Positions 16,955 to 24,211 of a stretch of 50,790 nt of DNA are shown piece by piece. The stretch covers positions 1 to 50,790 of the forward strand of contig JANMXI010000265.1 in assembly GCA_031394735.1 (NCBI GenBank), given 5' to 3'. This stretch comes from TMP-86 sp031394735. GTDB lineage: Bacteria; Pseudomonadota; Gammaproteobacteria; Steroidobacterales; Steroidobacteraceae. Position numbers and translations under genes: made by a program. The notes beneath the pieces were generated by a model. It made no database searches and had not been told where the DNA came from. It saw only the letters and a program-made list of their open reading frames with translations. Within the stretch, counting starts at the first letter, position 1. The number at the start of each line of letters is the position of its first letter.

Positions 16955-17312
16955 TTGCGGGCAGCCCTTATTGCTAAATTGCTAATGCCGCGCAGGCAGT
17001 CATCTCTCCTTCGATGTCCACCGCTGGCGTGGAGGAGGAGGGAGAATTTGTTTTCCCGCGAGGCGCTCGCCACGGCCCGGGAATCGTTGTGGTGTCCAAA
17101 GACCGGCAGTGGGCCGTGGATTCTCCGAGACCGGGCGGGCGCTAAGGCCCCACGAATCTCAGCACGTAACTCAGGTGTAGCACTCCACGCGCCCAGTTCG
17201 CCCGGCCTCACTTCTTATGAGCGGCAGACCACGCGACAACAGCAGCCATGATATTGGCAACATGTTTGTCAGGATTAAGCGCCGTGTACGCCAAGCCGCT
17301 AGCGTTGCGCTG
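16955..17312. other. Intergenic region of 358 bp, no recognised gene
   Basis: Lies between the pyrD stop and the stop of the MscS gene. Open frames of about 100 codons exist on both strands (plus 16955-17251, minus ending in pyrD), but they overlap each other, lack ribosome binding sites and show no family motif. TTGCTAAATTGCTAAT near 16976 is a short direct repeat. A decayed gene or an untranslated RNA is possible; nothing firm can be said. Confidence 0.5.
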
Positions 17313-18422
17313 CTAATTGCTCGCGGCGACGTCCGCTGAGGTAGCGGCATCCGGTGAGAACACCAGCCGCTGCGACTGCATCGCTATCTTGATGCCCCGA
17401 TCGCGAAACGCCTCGAGAATGCCCAGATTCACTGCCTGCTGCAGGTCCAGAATCGGGTTCGCCAGCGCATCGCGGGTGAAGAACGACACCTCGTACTGCA
17501 ATGCCCAGTCGCTCAAGGTTTTCAGATGACAGCGCTCGAAGCGTGAGCGCGGCTGCGCCTGAACGACCTGCGCCACCAGACGCGGGATCTCGCGCAGCCT
17601 GTCGATATGCGTGTCGCGATCCACGTTCAAGGTCAGCAACGCGCGCCGCTCGTCCGTCGGTCCGAAGTTGCGCACGCGGCTCTTGAGGATATCGGCGTTG
17701 GACAGGATGATCTGCTCCCCGGTTTCACTGCGCAGACGGGTGGTCTTGATGCCGATGCGCTCGACCTTGCCTACGCAGGTATCGATCACCAAACTGTCGC
17801 CGACCACGAAGGGCTTGTCGAGAGCAATGGCCAGCGACGCGAACAAATCACCGAGCACGTTTTGCAGGGCCAGCGCGACGGCGACGCCGCCGACTCCGAG
17901 GCCGGCAAGCAGCGCGGTGATATTGACGCCGAGATTGTCCAACGCGACCAGCGTCACCAGCGACCAGATCAGCACCAGCGAGACGAATTTGATGATATCG
18001 AGCGAGCTGGCGAAATCGCGGTCCAACTCTGCGCTGCGCTGTTGCTTGATTTGCAGATAAAACTGCAACGTCTGGCCCGCCCAGATACCCACCTGCAACA
18101 ACAACAGCAGGACGATCACGTTGCTGCTGATGGTGTGAATGCGCGGCGGGAAGGTCAGGAATTCTTCGGCTGCGTACAACGCGACGGCAAGAAAGAGAAA
18201 CTGTTTGGTATGGCCGATCAGATACGCGAACAGGCGCACCGCGGTGGGATGAGTGTCCTCGGTGTAGCGGCGGTAGCGCGAGGCGATGAGCTGTCGCAGC
18301 AGCCACAGCAGCGCCCACACCGATGCGACCAGCAACGCGGCCGCCACCCAGTCGACCAGTGAATTACCGAAGAGGATCGTCTCGGAGACGCCGAAGACTC
18401 TGCGAATGAAATCGTGCCACAT
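17313..18422 (-). CDS. MscS-family mechanosensitive ion channel
   Basis: Predicted tension-gated membrane channel of the small-conductance mechanosensitive type. The 369-residue protein has an N-terminal set of five hydrophobic segments, then the pore helix GLGVGGVAVALALQNVLGDLF with the glycine/alanine packing pattern of MscS TM3, followed by the beta domain (DSLVIDTCVGKVERIGIKTT, residues about 235-255) and the alpha-beta C-terminal domain. The ATG at 18422 is chosen over a GTG at 18479, because the longer form would start inside a palindromic operator and upstream of a good -10 box. It is divergent from the small-protein/nucleotidyltransferase pair. Confidence 0.9.
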   Translation of the reverse strand: MWHDFIRRVFGVSETILFGNSLVDWVAAALLVASVWALLWLLRQLIASRYRRYTEDTHPTAVRLFAYLIGHTKQFLFLAVALYAAEEFLTFPPRIHTISSNVIVLLLLLQVGIWAGQTLQFYLQIKQQRSAELDRDFASSLDIIKFVSLVLIWSLVTLVALDNLGVNITALLAGLGVGGVAVALALQNVLGDLFASLAIALDKPFVVGDSLVIDTCVGKVERIGIKTTRLRSETGEQIILSNADILKSRVRNFGPTDERRALLTLNVDRDTHIDRLREIPRLVAQVVQAQPRSRFERCHLKTLSDWALQYEVSFFTRDALANPILDLQQAVNLGILEAFRDRGIKIAMQSQRLVFSPDAATSADVAASN

Positions 18423-18429
18423 GCCGAGG

Positions 18430-18435
18430 ATTATA
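18430..18435 (-). promoter_or_regulatory. -10 box of the MscS-family gene
   Basis: On the minus strand this reads TATAAT and ends 7 bases before the ATG at 18422. That predicts a transcript starting at or beside the start codon. No ribosome binding site is present, and no convincing -35 is visible. Confidence 0.5.
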
Positions 18436-18462
18436 TCGTGATGCCTCGGAGTCGCCTGCAAC

Positions 18463-18503
18463 TGTGTGAGTTTTTTCACACACTGTGTTAGTTATTTCAC
18501 ACG
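18463..18503 (+). promoter_or_regulatory. Double palindromic operator
   Basis: Two copies of an 18-bp imperfect palindrome: GTGTGAGTTTTTTCACAC (18464-18481) and GTGTTAGTTATTTCACAC (18485-18502). The copies start exactly 21 bp apart, two helical turns, so bound proteins would sit on the same face of the DNA. In copy 1 the arms extend to TGTGTGA/TCACACA, a perfect 7-bp inverted repeat. The pair lies between the divergent MscS gene and the 80-residue-protein gene and overlaps the expected -35 region of the latter, which suggests repression. The binding protein is not identified. Confidence 0.75.
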
Positions 18504-18506
18504 GCA

Positions 18507-18515
18507 TGCTAAATT
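18507..18515 (+). promoter_or_regulatory. Extended -10 box of the small-protein/nucleotidyltransferase pair
   Basis: TGCTAAATT has the TGn extension and a four-of-six match to TATAAT. It ends 6 bases before the ATG at 18522, again predicting a leaderless transcript. The double palindrome lies immediately upstream. Confidence 0.45.
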
Positions 18516-18521
18516 GGCCTC

Positions 18522-18764
18522 ATGGCAACCCTGCACGCGGCCGACACGCTGATCACGCGAATCCCGGCCATCGAGGTTATCAGCGACGAGATGGTTGCAG
18601 CCCTGCGCGGCAAGTCGGGTGCGGAGCGATTGCTGATCGCCAGCGATCTGTATCGTAGTGCGCGCGGGATGCTAATCAATCACCTGCGTGCGACGAATCC
18701 GGACTGGAGCCGCGCGCAAGTCAATAGCGAGGCGGCACGGAGACTGTCGCATGGAGCAGTCTGA
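18522..18764 (+). CDS. Small protein of unknown function paired with a nucleotidyltransferase
   Basis: An 80-residue soluble protein. It contains a helical middle (GKSGAERLLIASDLYRSARG) and the C-terminal stretch HLRATNPDWSRAQVNSEAARRL followed by SHGAV. From memory, similar short proteins with an HPxW-like and ARR(L/M)SHG ending occur directly upstream of nucleotidyltransferase genes in varied bacteria, but I know of no assigned function. It overlaps the next gene by 14 bp. The promoter carries the double palindrome at 18463-18503. An antitoxin-like or partner role is possible but not shown; no helix-turn-helix or ribbon-helix-helix is evident. Confidence 0.75.
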   Translation: MATLHAADTLITRIPAIEVISDEMVAALRGKSGAERLLIASDLYRSARGMLINHLRATNPDWSRAQVNSEAARRLSHGAV

Positions 18765-19308
18765 GTTACTGCAATTCCTGGCGCGAACATTGGAGCGGTT
18801 GAAGCTCCCCTATCTCATCACCGGATCAACGGTCACCATATTCTACGGCGAACCACGTTTCACCAATGATATCGACGTCGTGGTGCAGTTGCCGGCGAAC
18901 GCGATTCAAGAATTTTGTCTCGAATTTCCGGCGGACGAATTCTACGTTAGTGTGGAGGCGGCAGCCGAGGCCGTAAAGCACCACTCACAATTCAACATCA
19001 TCCATCCTGGGTCTGGTCTCAAAATCGACGTCATGATCCCTGCAATGTCGGATTTCGATCGTTCCCGCTTCGAGCGAGCTCTCCGGGTCCAAGCGGGGAG
19101 CACCTGGAGCGTGTCGTTTGCGACACCGGAAGACGCAATCATCAAGAAGATGGAGTACTTTCGCGAGGGGCGCTCCGACAAGCATCTGCGCGATATTGCC
19201 GGCGTGCTCAAGACCAGCGGTACGCAACTGGACCTGCAATACATCGAACATTGGGCGACGAAACTGGGCCTGCGCGACATCTGGCAGGCAATCCAGTCCG
19301 CTATCTGA
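18751..19308 (+). CDS. Minimal nucleotidyltransferase-like protein (DUF6036-like)
   Basis: A 185-residue protein with the core of a DNA-polymerase-beta-type nucleotidyltransferase: LITGSTVTIFYGEPRFTNDI gives the GS motif followed by the DxD (TNDIDVVV, residues about 38-45), and a third acidic residue occurs in LKIDVMIP (near 91). The C-terminal half has FATPEDAIIKKMEYFREG and SDKHLRDIAGVLK, typical of the family now often labelled DUF6036 or related nucleotidyltransferase-like proteins. ATG 18751 is preferred over an upstream in-frame start because GGAG at 18739-18742 lies 8 bases ahead. All three catalytic acids are present, so it may transfer nucleotides to an unknown target. It converges with ntrC (5-bp gap). 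Confidence 0.8.
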   Translation: MEQSELLQFLARTLERLKLPYLITGSTVTIFYGEPRFTNDIDVVVQLPANAIQEFCLEFPADEFYVSVEAAAEAVKHHSQFNIIHPGSGLKIDVMIPAMSDFDRSRFERALRVQAGSTWSVSFATPEDAIIKKMEYFREGRSDKHLRDIAGVLKTSGTQLDLQYIEHWATKLGLRDIWQAIQSAI

Positions 19309-19313
19309 AGACC

Positions 19314-20714
19314 TTAGCTCTCCATCCCTAGCTCTTTCATCTTGCGCGTCAGCGTATTGCGGCCCCAGCCCAGCAGCTTGGCGGCATCCTGCTTGAGCCC
19401 ATCGGATTTTCGCAGGGCGACACCAATCAGGATGCGCTCCACTTCGGGCACCGCCTGGTCCAACAAGCGCTTGGTGCCTGAGTCCAGTTCCTGTTCCGCC
19501 CAATTGGCGAGACGGCTCATCCAATCATGACTCGGCGTATGGGCACCGCCGCTGCCGCCCAGATCCGGTGGAATGTCCTCGACGCGAATCTCACGTCCCG
19601 GCGCAGTAACCGTCAATCGACGACAGGCGTTGACGAGTTGACGCACATTGCCGGGCCAGTCAAAGGCCACCAGCGCGCTCTCGGCGGTGGCCATCAGCTG
19701 TTTAGGTTCGCCGCCCAGCTCCTGCGCGGCTTCCGCCATGTAGTGGCGCAGCAGTTCTGGAATGTCTTCGCGCCGTTCGCGCAACGGCGGGATTTCAATG
19801 CGGATCACATTGAGTCGATGCAGCAGGTCTTCGCGAAAGTGCGCCGTGAGTACGCGCGCCTCGAGGTCCTGGTGCGTGGCGGCGATCACGCGCACGTCGA
19901 CATTCACCGGCGTCTGTCCGCCGACGCGGTAGAACTCGCCTTCGGCAAGAACGCGCAACAGGCGGGTCTGCAGCGCCGGCGACATGTCGCCGATCTCATC
20001 CAGAAACAGCGTGCCACCGTCGGCTTGTTCAAAACGACCGCGCCGCTGCGCATCGGCGCCGGTAAAGGCGCCCTTTTCGTGGCCGAACAATTCCGACTCG
20101 AGCAGATCGGCGGTGAAGGCGGCGGTGTTCAACGCGACGAAAGAACCGCCGGCACGCGGACTGTGCCGGTGCAAGGCGCGCGCGACCAATTCTTTGCCGG
20201 TGCCCGATTCGCCGGTGATCAGCACCGTCATGCTCGAGCGCGACAAGCGCCCGACCGCGCGGAACACCTGCTGCATGGAGGCGGCCTGGCCGAGCAGTTC
20301 GGGAATGCTACGCCGTGCAGCCTCCACATCGGTGCTGACGACGCCCTGCTGTGAGGCGCGACGCACCAGCTCCACCGCCTTGTCGATGTCGAAAGGTTTG
20401 GGCAGGTATTCGAATGCACCACCCTGATAGGCGGCAACCGCCGCATCCAGATCCGAATGCGCGGTCATGACGATGACGGGCAGACCCGGGCGGGAGCTTT
20501 GGATTTCCTTGAGCAGATCCAGACCGCTGCGGCCGGGCATGCGGATATCGGTCATCAGCACATCCGGCGTTTCGTTGCGCAAGGCACTCAATGCGCTATC
20601 GGCCTGATCGAATGACTTGGGTGTCATGCCGCTGCCTTGGAGCGCTTTCTCCAGCACCCAGCGGATGGAGGCATCGTCGTCGACCAGCCAGACTTTTAGC
20701 GGCTTTGCATTCAT
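19314..20714 (-). CDS. ntrC: Nitrogen regulation response regulator NtrC
   Basis: Sigma-54-dependent activator of nitrogen-assimilation genes. The 466 residues show a receiver domain with the acidic pocket DDD (12-14), the phospho-acceptor aspartate in TDIRMPG (D56) and the YLPKPFD lysine; an AAA+ domain with Walker A GESGTGKE, the sigma-54-contact loop GAFTGA and Walker B TLFLDEIGD; and a C-terminal Fis-type helix-turn-helix (DAAKLLGWGRNTLTRKMKEL). All functional residues are present. ntrB overlaps it by 4 bp upstream. A likely target site lies upstream of glnA in this window. Confidence 0.97.
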   Translation of the reverse strand: MNAKPLKVWLVDDDASIRWVLEKALQGSGMTPKSFDQADSALSALRNETPDVLMTDIRMPGRSGLDLLKEIQSSRPGLPVIVMTAHSDLDAAVAAYQGGAFEYLPKPFDIDKAVELVRRASQQGVVSTDVEAARRSIPELLGQAASMQQVFRAVGRLSRSSMTVLITGESGTGKELVARALHRHSPRAGGSFVALNTAAFTADLLESELFGHEKGAFTGADAQRRGRFEQADGGTLFLDEIGDMSPALQTRLLRVLAEGEFYRVGGQTPVNVDVRVIAATHQDLEARVLTAHFREDLLHRLNVIRIEIPPLRERREDIPELLRHYMAEAAQELGGEPKQLMATAESALVAFDWPGNVRQLVNACRRLTVTAPGREIRVEDIPPDLGGSGGAHTPSHDWMSRLANWAEQELDSGTKRLLDQAVPEVERILIGVALRKSDGLKQDAAKLLGWGRNTLTRKMKELGMES

Positions 20715-21802
20715 GAAATATCCAGTGGCAGAGAAATCGTAAACACAGTCCGCCCCGGCGCGCTGTCGAACTCGATCAGGCCGCCGTGACGGCTGACCAG
20801 ATCCTGTGCAATTCCCAGCCCCAAACCCGTGCCGTCGGCGCGGCCGGAGACCAGAGGGTAGAAAATCGTGTCGCGGATTTCCGGCAATACACCGGGTCCG
20901 TTGTCTTCAAATTGGATCGACGCCACCACCCGGTGACGAGTCGCGCCGATGCTCACGCTGGTTGCCGCGCGCGTTCTGAGTACCAACCGGGGTGCAGCGA
21001 CCGGAGCGCCGCACAGCGCCTGCAGCGCGTTGCGTCCCAGATTGAGCATGGCTTGAATGATGTGATTCGGATCCACGGTCAACGGCGGCAGACTTGGATC
21101 GTAGTCGCGCGTCACCGCCACACCCTCCGCCGCTTCGCTGCGCAGCAGGTGATACACACGCTCGAGCAGTTCATGCACGTTGATGGTTTGTTTGGCGGGA
21201 GGACGTCCCGGTCCCAGCATGGAATCGAGCAGGCTCGTCAGCCGATCCGCTTCACTGATGATGACGCGTGTGTATTCGCGCAAGCCCGGATCCAGCAACT
21301 CCCGCTCCAGAAGCTGCGCGGCGCCGCGCAGGCCGCCGAGGGGATTTTTGATTTCGTGCGCGAGCTGACGGACCATCAAACGGCTGCCGCCCAATTGGGC
21401 GAGCAATGCGTTTTCACGCGTCAGGCGACGGTGCTGGGTGATGTCTTCGATCTCCACCAGCGTGCGCGGCTGTTCCTGTCCGATCACCACCTGGGTCACG
21501 GCACAATCCAGGATGCGATCCCCGCCATTGGGTGCAGGCCACGACAACTCTCGTTGCACCACGCCCTCGCCGGCGCTGCGCGCACGCTCAAACAGCGGCA
21601 GCAGCGTTTCAGCGCCGCGCGTCAAATCGGTGATGCGCCGGCCCAGCGCCTGATTGGGTCCGAGCGCGAGCAAAGTTTGCGCCGCGGCATTCAAATAGTC
21701 GATGCGCAGATCGGCGTCCAGAACGAAGACGCTGGTCACCAATGCATCGAGCAGTTCGGTGCTCTCGAAGCGATTGGGGCGCTGGGTGAATTCAGCAGCC
21801 AT
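20711..21802 (-). CDS. ntrB: Nitrogen regulation sensor kinase NtrB
   Basis: Cytoplasmic histidine kinase/phosphatase that controls NtrC in response to nitrogen status through PII. The 363-residue protein has an N-terminal PAS domain (LLDALVTSVFVLDADLRIDY), the H-box LAHEIKNPLGGLRG with the phospho-accepting histidine, an N-box (LNLGRNALQAL) and the ATP-binding loops DNGPGV and GTGLGLGIAQ. There is no membrane segment, as expected for NtrB. It is translationally coupled to ntrC and follows the DUF4124 gene by 33 bp. Also called glnL. Confidence 0.96.
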   Translation of the reverse strand: MAAEFTQRPNRFESTELLDALVTSVFVLDADLRIDYLNAAAQTLLALGPNQALGRRITDLTRGAETLLPLFERARSAGEGVVQRELSWPAPNGGDRILDCAVTQVVIGQEQPRTLVEIEDITQHRRLTRENALLAQLGGSRLMVRQLAHEIKNPLGGLRGAAQLLERELLDPGLREYTRVIISEADRLTSLLDSMLGPGRPPAKQTINVHELLERVYHLLRSEAAEGVAVTRDYDPSLPPLTVDPNHIIQAMLNLGRNALQALCGAPVAAPRLVLRTRAATSVSIGATRHRVVASIQFEDNGPGVLPEIRDTIFYPLVSGRADGTGLGLGIAQDLVSRHGGLIEFDSAPGRTVFTISLPLDIS

Positions 21803-21835
21803 GGCGCGAGGCCCGGCGGCTGCAGGTGGAAGCGC

Positions 21836-22402
21836 TTAGAGTTTCTTCTTGCGCAGCGGCGACAGCAGCGAGTTCTGGCGAACGTTGAAGCTCACCGGCG
21901 GCGTGCTTTTGGATTCTCCGGAAGAGGCGTCCATCACCGAGGCAACGATCGTGTACGCGCCGCGCGGCAAATCGTTGAGCGAGAACTGCGTGGATTGCGG
22001 CGACTGGTTCTCGACCAATTTGCCGTTCAGGTACAGGGAAATCAGATGACCAGGCTTCAACCCCGGTTCCAGACGCACGCGCACGCTGACCGAGGACTCG
22101 CTGAAAGTCTGATCGGGCTGCGGTGAGTCGATTTCGAATTCGGTGTAATCGACCGGCGAGTTGGTCGGCTCGCTCTTGCCCGGTCGGTTGCGAACTGTGC
22201 GTGCGTTCGTGGCCGGCGTCGGCGCGGACGCTTTCGCATGCGCGCCGCCTTGCGTGATGATCCGTTCCGCTCCCGGAACAGATTGATCCGAGTAATGAAC
22301 GACACCGTTCGAATCGGTCCATTTGTAGACCGTGGCTGCCGGCGCCTGTGCACACAGGAATATCGCTAAGCCAAAGCCAGTCGAGAGGTGTCGCAGGTGC
22401 AT
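21836..22402 (-). CDS. DUF4124 domain-containing exported protein
   Basis: The 188-residue protein has a signal peptide (FGLAIFLCAQAPAA, cleavage about residue 22) followed by the DUF4124 motif TVYKWTDSNGVVHYSDQ (residues about 23-39), a Pro/Thr-rich linker, and a C-terminal beta-sandwich-like region (VRVRLEPGLKPGHLISLYLN). Function unknown; family members are periplasmic or envelope proteins often found beside glnA/ntrB in gammaproteobacteria. The ATG at 22402 is chosen because the longer in-frame form would begin inside the glnA terminator hairpin. It is inserted between glnA and ntrB. Confidence 0.88.
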   Translation of the reverse strand: MHLRHLSTGFGLAIFLCAQAPAATVYKWTDSNGVVHYSDQSVPGAERIITQGGAHAKASAPTPATNARTVRNRPGKSEPTNSPVDYTEFEIDSPQPDQTFSESSVSVRVRLEPGLKPGHLISLYLNGKLVENQSPQSTQFSLNDLPRGAYTIVASVMDASSGESKSTPPVSFNVRQNSLLSPLRKKKL

Positions 22403-22435
22403 GGTTACGAAGCATAGCCCTAAACCGCTCCCGGC

Positions 22436-22472
22436 GACAAAACAAGGTGACGGCGGCGTGACCGCCGTCACC
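22436..22472 (-). terminator. Intrinsic terminator downstream of glnA
   Basis: A perfect 11-bp stem, GGTGACGGCGG (22446-22456) and CCGCCGTCACC (22462-22472), with the 5-base loop CGTGA, is followed on the minus strand by TTGTTTTGTC. It lies 50 bp past the glnA stop and ahead of the DUF4124 start. It should separate glnA transcription partly from DUF4124-ntrBC. Confidence 0.8.
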
Positions 22473-22521
22473 TAACGCTAAAGGAAGCTTTACTTCAAGC
22501 CCTTAGCACCCCAGTTCAACC

Positions 22522-23931
22522 TTACAAGCTGTAGTACATGTCGAACTCGATCGGATGAGTGGTCATGCGCAGACGCGTGACCTCTTTCATCTTCAGTTCG
22601 ATGTAGGCATCGATGACATCGTCGGTGAAGACGCCGCCGGCCTTGAGGAAGGCCCGATCCTTGTCCAGGTGCTCCAGCGCCATGTCCAGCGAGTGACAGA
22701 CCGTCGGGATGTGCTTGGCTTCCTCAGGCTCCAGATCGTACAAATCCTTGTCGGCCGGATCGCCGGGATGGATCTTGTTCTGGATGCCATCCAGGCCTGC
22801 CATCAACATGGCCGCGAAGGCGAAATACGGATTCGCGGTGGAATCCGGGAAGCGCACTTCGATGCGGCGCGCCTTCGGATTGGCGACCCAGGGGATGCGG
22901 ATCGAGGCGGAGCGATTGCGTGCCGAGTAGGCCAGCATGACCGGCGCTTCGAACCCCGGCACCAACCGCTTGTAGCTGTTGGTGCTGGCGTTGGTGAAGG
23001 CATTGATCGCGCGCGCATGTTTGATGATGCCGCCGATGTAGTAGAGCGCCGTGTCTGACAATCCACCGTACTTGTCGCCGGCGAACAGCGCTTTGCCGTC
23101 CTTTTGCAGGGATTGGTGCACGTGCATGCCACTGCCGTTATCGCCCACCAAAGGCTTGGGCATGAAGGTGACAGTCTTACCGTAGCCGTGGCCGACGTTT
23201 TGCAGAGCATATTTCAGGATCTGCACTTCATCGGCTTTCTTGGTCAGCGTGTTGGCGTTGGCGCCGATTTCGCATTGACCGCCGGTGGCCACTTCGTGGT
23301 GGTGCACCTCGGTCATCAGTCCCATTTCCTCCAGCGCCAGACACATGGCGCTGCGGATGTCCTGAAAGGCATCGACGGGAGGAACCGGAAAGTAGCCGCC
23401 CTTGACGCCGGGACGATGGCCCTTGTTGCCATCGTCATAGTCCTTGCCGGAATTCCAGGAGCCTTGCACCGAGTCGATCTCGGCGAAGCAGCCGCGCATT
23501 TCGGCGCCCCATTTCACGGAGTCGAAAATGAAGAACTCGTTTTCAGGTCCGAACAGCGCCGAATCGGCGATGCCGCTGGATTTCAGATACGCCTCCGCAC
23601 GCTTGGCAAGTGAGCGCGGGTCGCGGCTGTAACCTTGCATGGTCATCGGTTCGATGATGTCGCAGCGCAGGTTAAGGGTGGTTTCCTCGAAGAACGGATC
23701 CAGAACCGCCGTATCCGCATCGGGCATCAGAATCATGTCCGACTCGTTGATGCCTTTCCAACCGGCGATGGAGGAGCCGTCGAACATCTTGCCGTCTTTG
23801 AAAAACCCATCGTCCACCACCCGCGCCGGGATGGTCACGTGCTGTTCCTTTCCGATCGTATCGGTAAAGCGAAGATCGACGAACTTAACTTCTTTTTCCT
23901 TGAGCAATTTCAGAACATCAGCGGCAGTCAT
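22522..23931 (-). CDS. glnA: Glutamine synthetase, type I
   Basis: Dodecameric enzyme that makes glutamine from glutamate, ammonia and ATP. The 469-residue length equals the standard adenylylated GSI-beta type. Visible signatures: FDGSSIAGWKGI (residues about 50-61), the ATP-binding segment KPLVGDNGSGMHVHQS, and the adenylylation-site tyrosine in KDLYDLEPEE near residue 397. It should therefore be controlled by GlnE. The ATG at 23931 has GGAG 6 bases upstream; an in-frame upstream start would extend through the sigma-54 promoter and is rejected. Expression is likely controlled by sigma-54 and NtrC (sites at 23996 and 24064). Confidence 0.97.
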   Translation of the reverse strand: MTAADVLKLLKEKEVKFVDLRFTDTIGKEQHVTIPARVVDDGFFKDGKMFDGSSIAGWKGINESDMILMPDADTAVLDPFFEETTLNLRCDIIEPMTMQGYSRDPRSLAKRAEAYLKSSGIADSALFGPENEFFIFDSVKWGAEMRGCFAEIDSVQGSWNSGKDYDDGNKGHRPGVKGGYFPVPPVDAFQDIRSAMCLALEEMGLMTEVHHHEVATGGQCEIGANANTLTKKADEVQILKYALQNVGHGYGKTVTFMPKPLVGDNGSGMHVHQSLQKDGKALFAGDKYGGLSDTALYYIGGIIKHARAINAFTNASTNSYKRLVPGFEAPVMLAYSARNRSASIRIPWVANPKARRIEVRFPDSTANPYFAFAAMLMAGLDGIQNKIHPGDPADKDLYDLEPEEAKHIPTVCHSLDMALEHLDKDRAFLKAGGVFTDDVIDAYIELKMKEVTRLRMTTHPIEFDMYYSL

Positions 23932-23995
23932 ATCGTTCTCCGAAAATCTGCAAAGGGTTGCTGGTTGGGCCGGCTCGAGCCGGAGTCCACAATAG

Positions 23996-24011
23996 TGCAT
24001 CGAGCGTGCCA
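23996..24011 (-). promoter_or_regulatory. Sigma-54 promoter of glnA
   Basis: The minus strand reads TGGCACGCTCGATGCA, matching the -24/-12 consensus TGGCAC-N5-TTGCA at all but one position, with the GG and GC doublets exactly 10 bp apart. Transcription would start near 23984, giving a leader of about 50 bases. Confidence 0.85.
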
Positions 24012-24063
24012 TGATCCAGATTCACAGCAGATCAAGCACTTGCAGTAGGGGAATGGCTTGATT

Positions 24064-24080
24064 TGCATCATTCTGGTGCG
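24064..24080. promoter_or_regulatory. Probable NtrC binding site upstream of glnA
   Basis: TGCATCATTCTGGTGCG matches the palindromic NtrC consensus TGCACCA-N3-TGGTGCA with one mismatch in each arm. It is centred about 88 bp upstream of the predicted sigma-54 start site, a normal enhancer distance. A second, weaker site may exist but I could not define one. Confidence 0.65.
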
Positions 24081-24175
24081 CCCCGAATCACCAAGCGCGC
24101 GATTATAGTGCATTCAAGCTTAAATGGTCAGATACGGTGCGTGAGCTACGGGCATAAAACCCGGGCACACCTCGC

Positions 24176-24181
24176 TATACT
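24176..24181 (+). promoter_or_regulatory. Probable -10 box of glyQS
   Basis: TATACT matches five of six -10 positions and lies 30 bp ahead of the glyQ ATG. The -35 (near CATAAA) is poor. The 280-bp glnA-glyQ gap thus holds divergent promoters: sigma-54 for glnA and this one for glyQ. Confidence 0.45.
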
Positions 24182-24211
24182 TGCCGACTTTGAGCAACGC
24201 CAAGGGCAATG

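Noticed and set aside
18422..18479. A longer MscS-family protein starting at the GTG at 18479
   Set aside because: It would begin inside the palindromic operator, extend past a perfect -10 box, and add a non-conserved polar segment.
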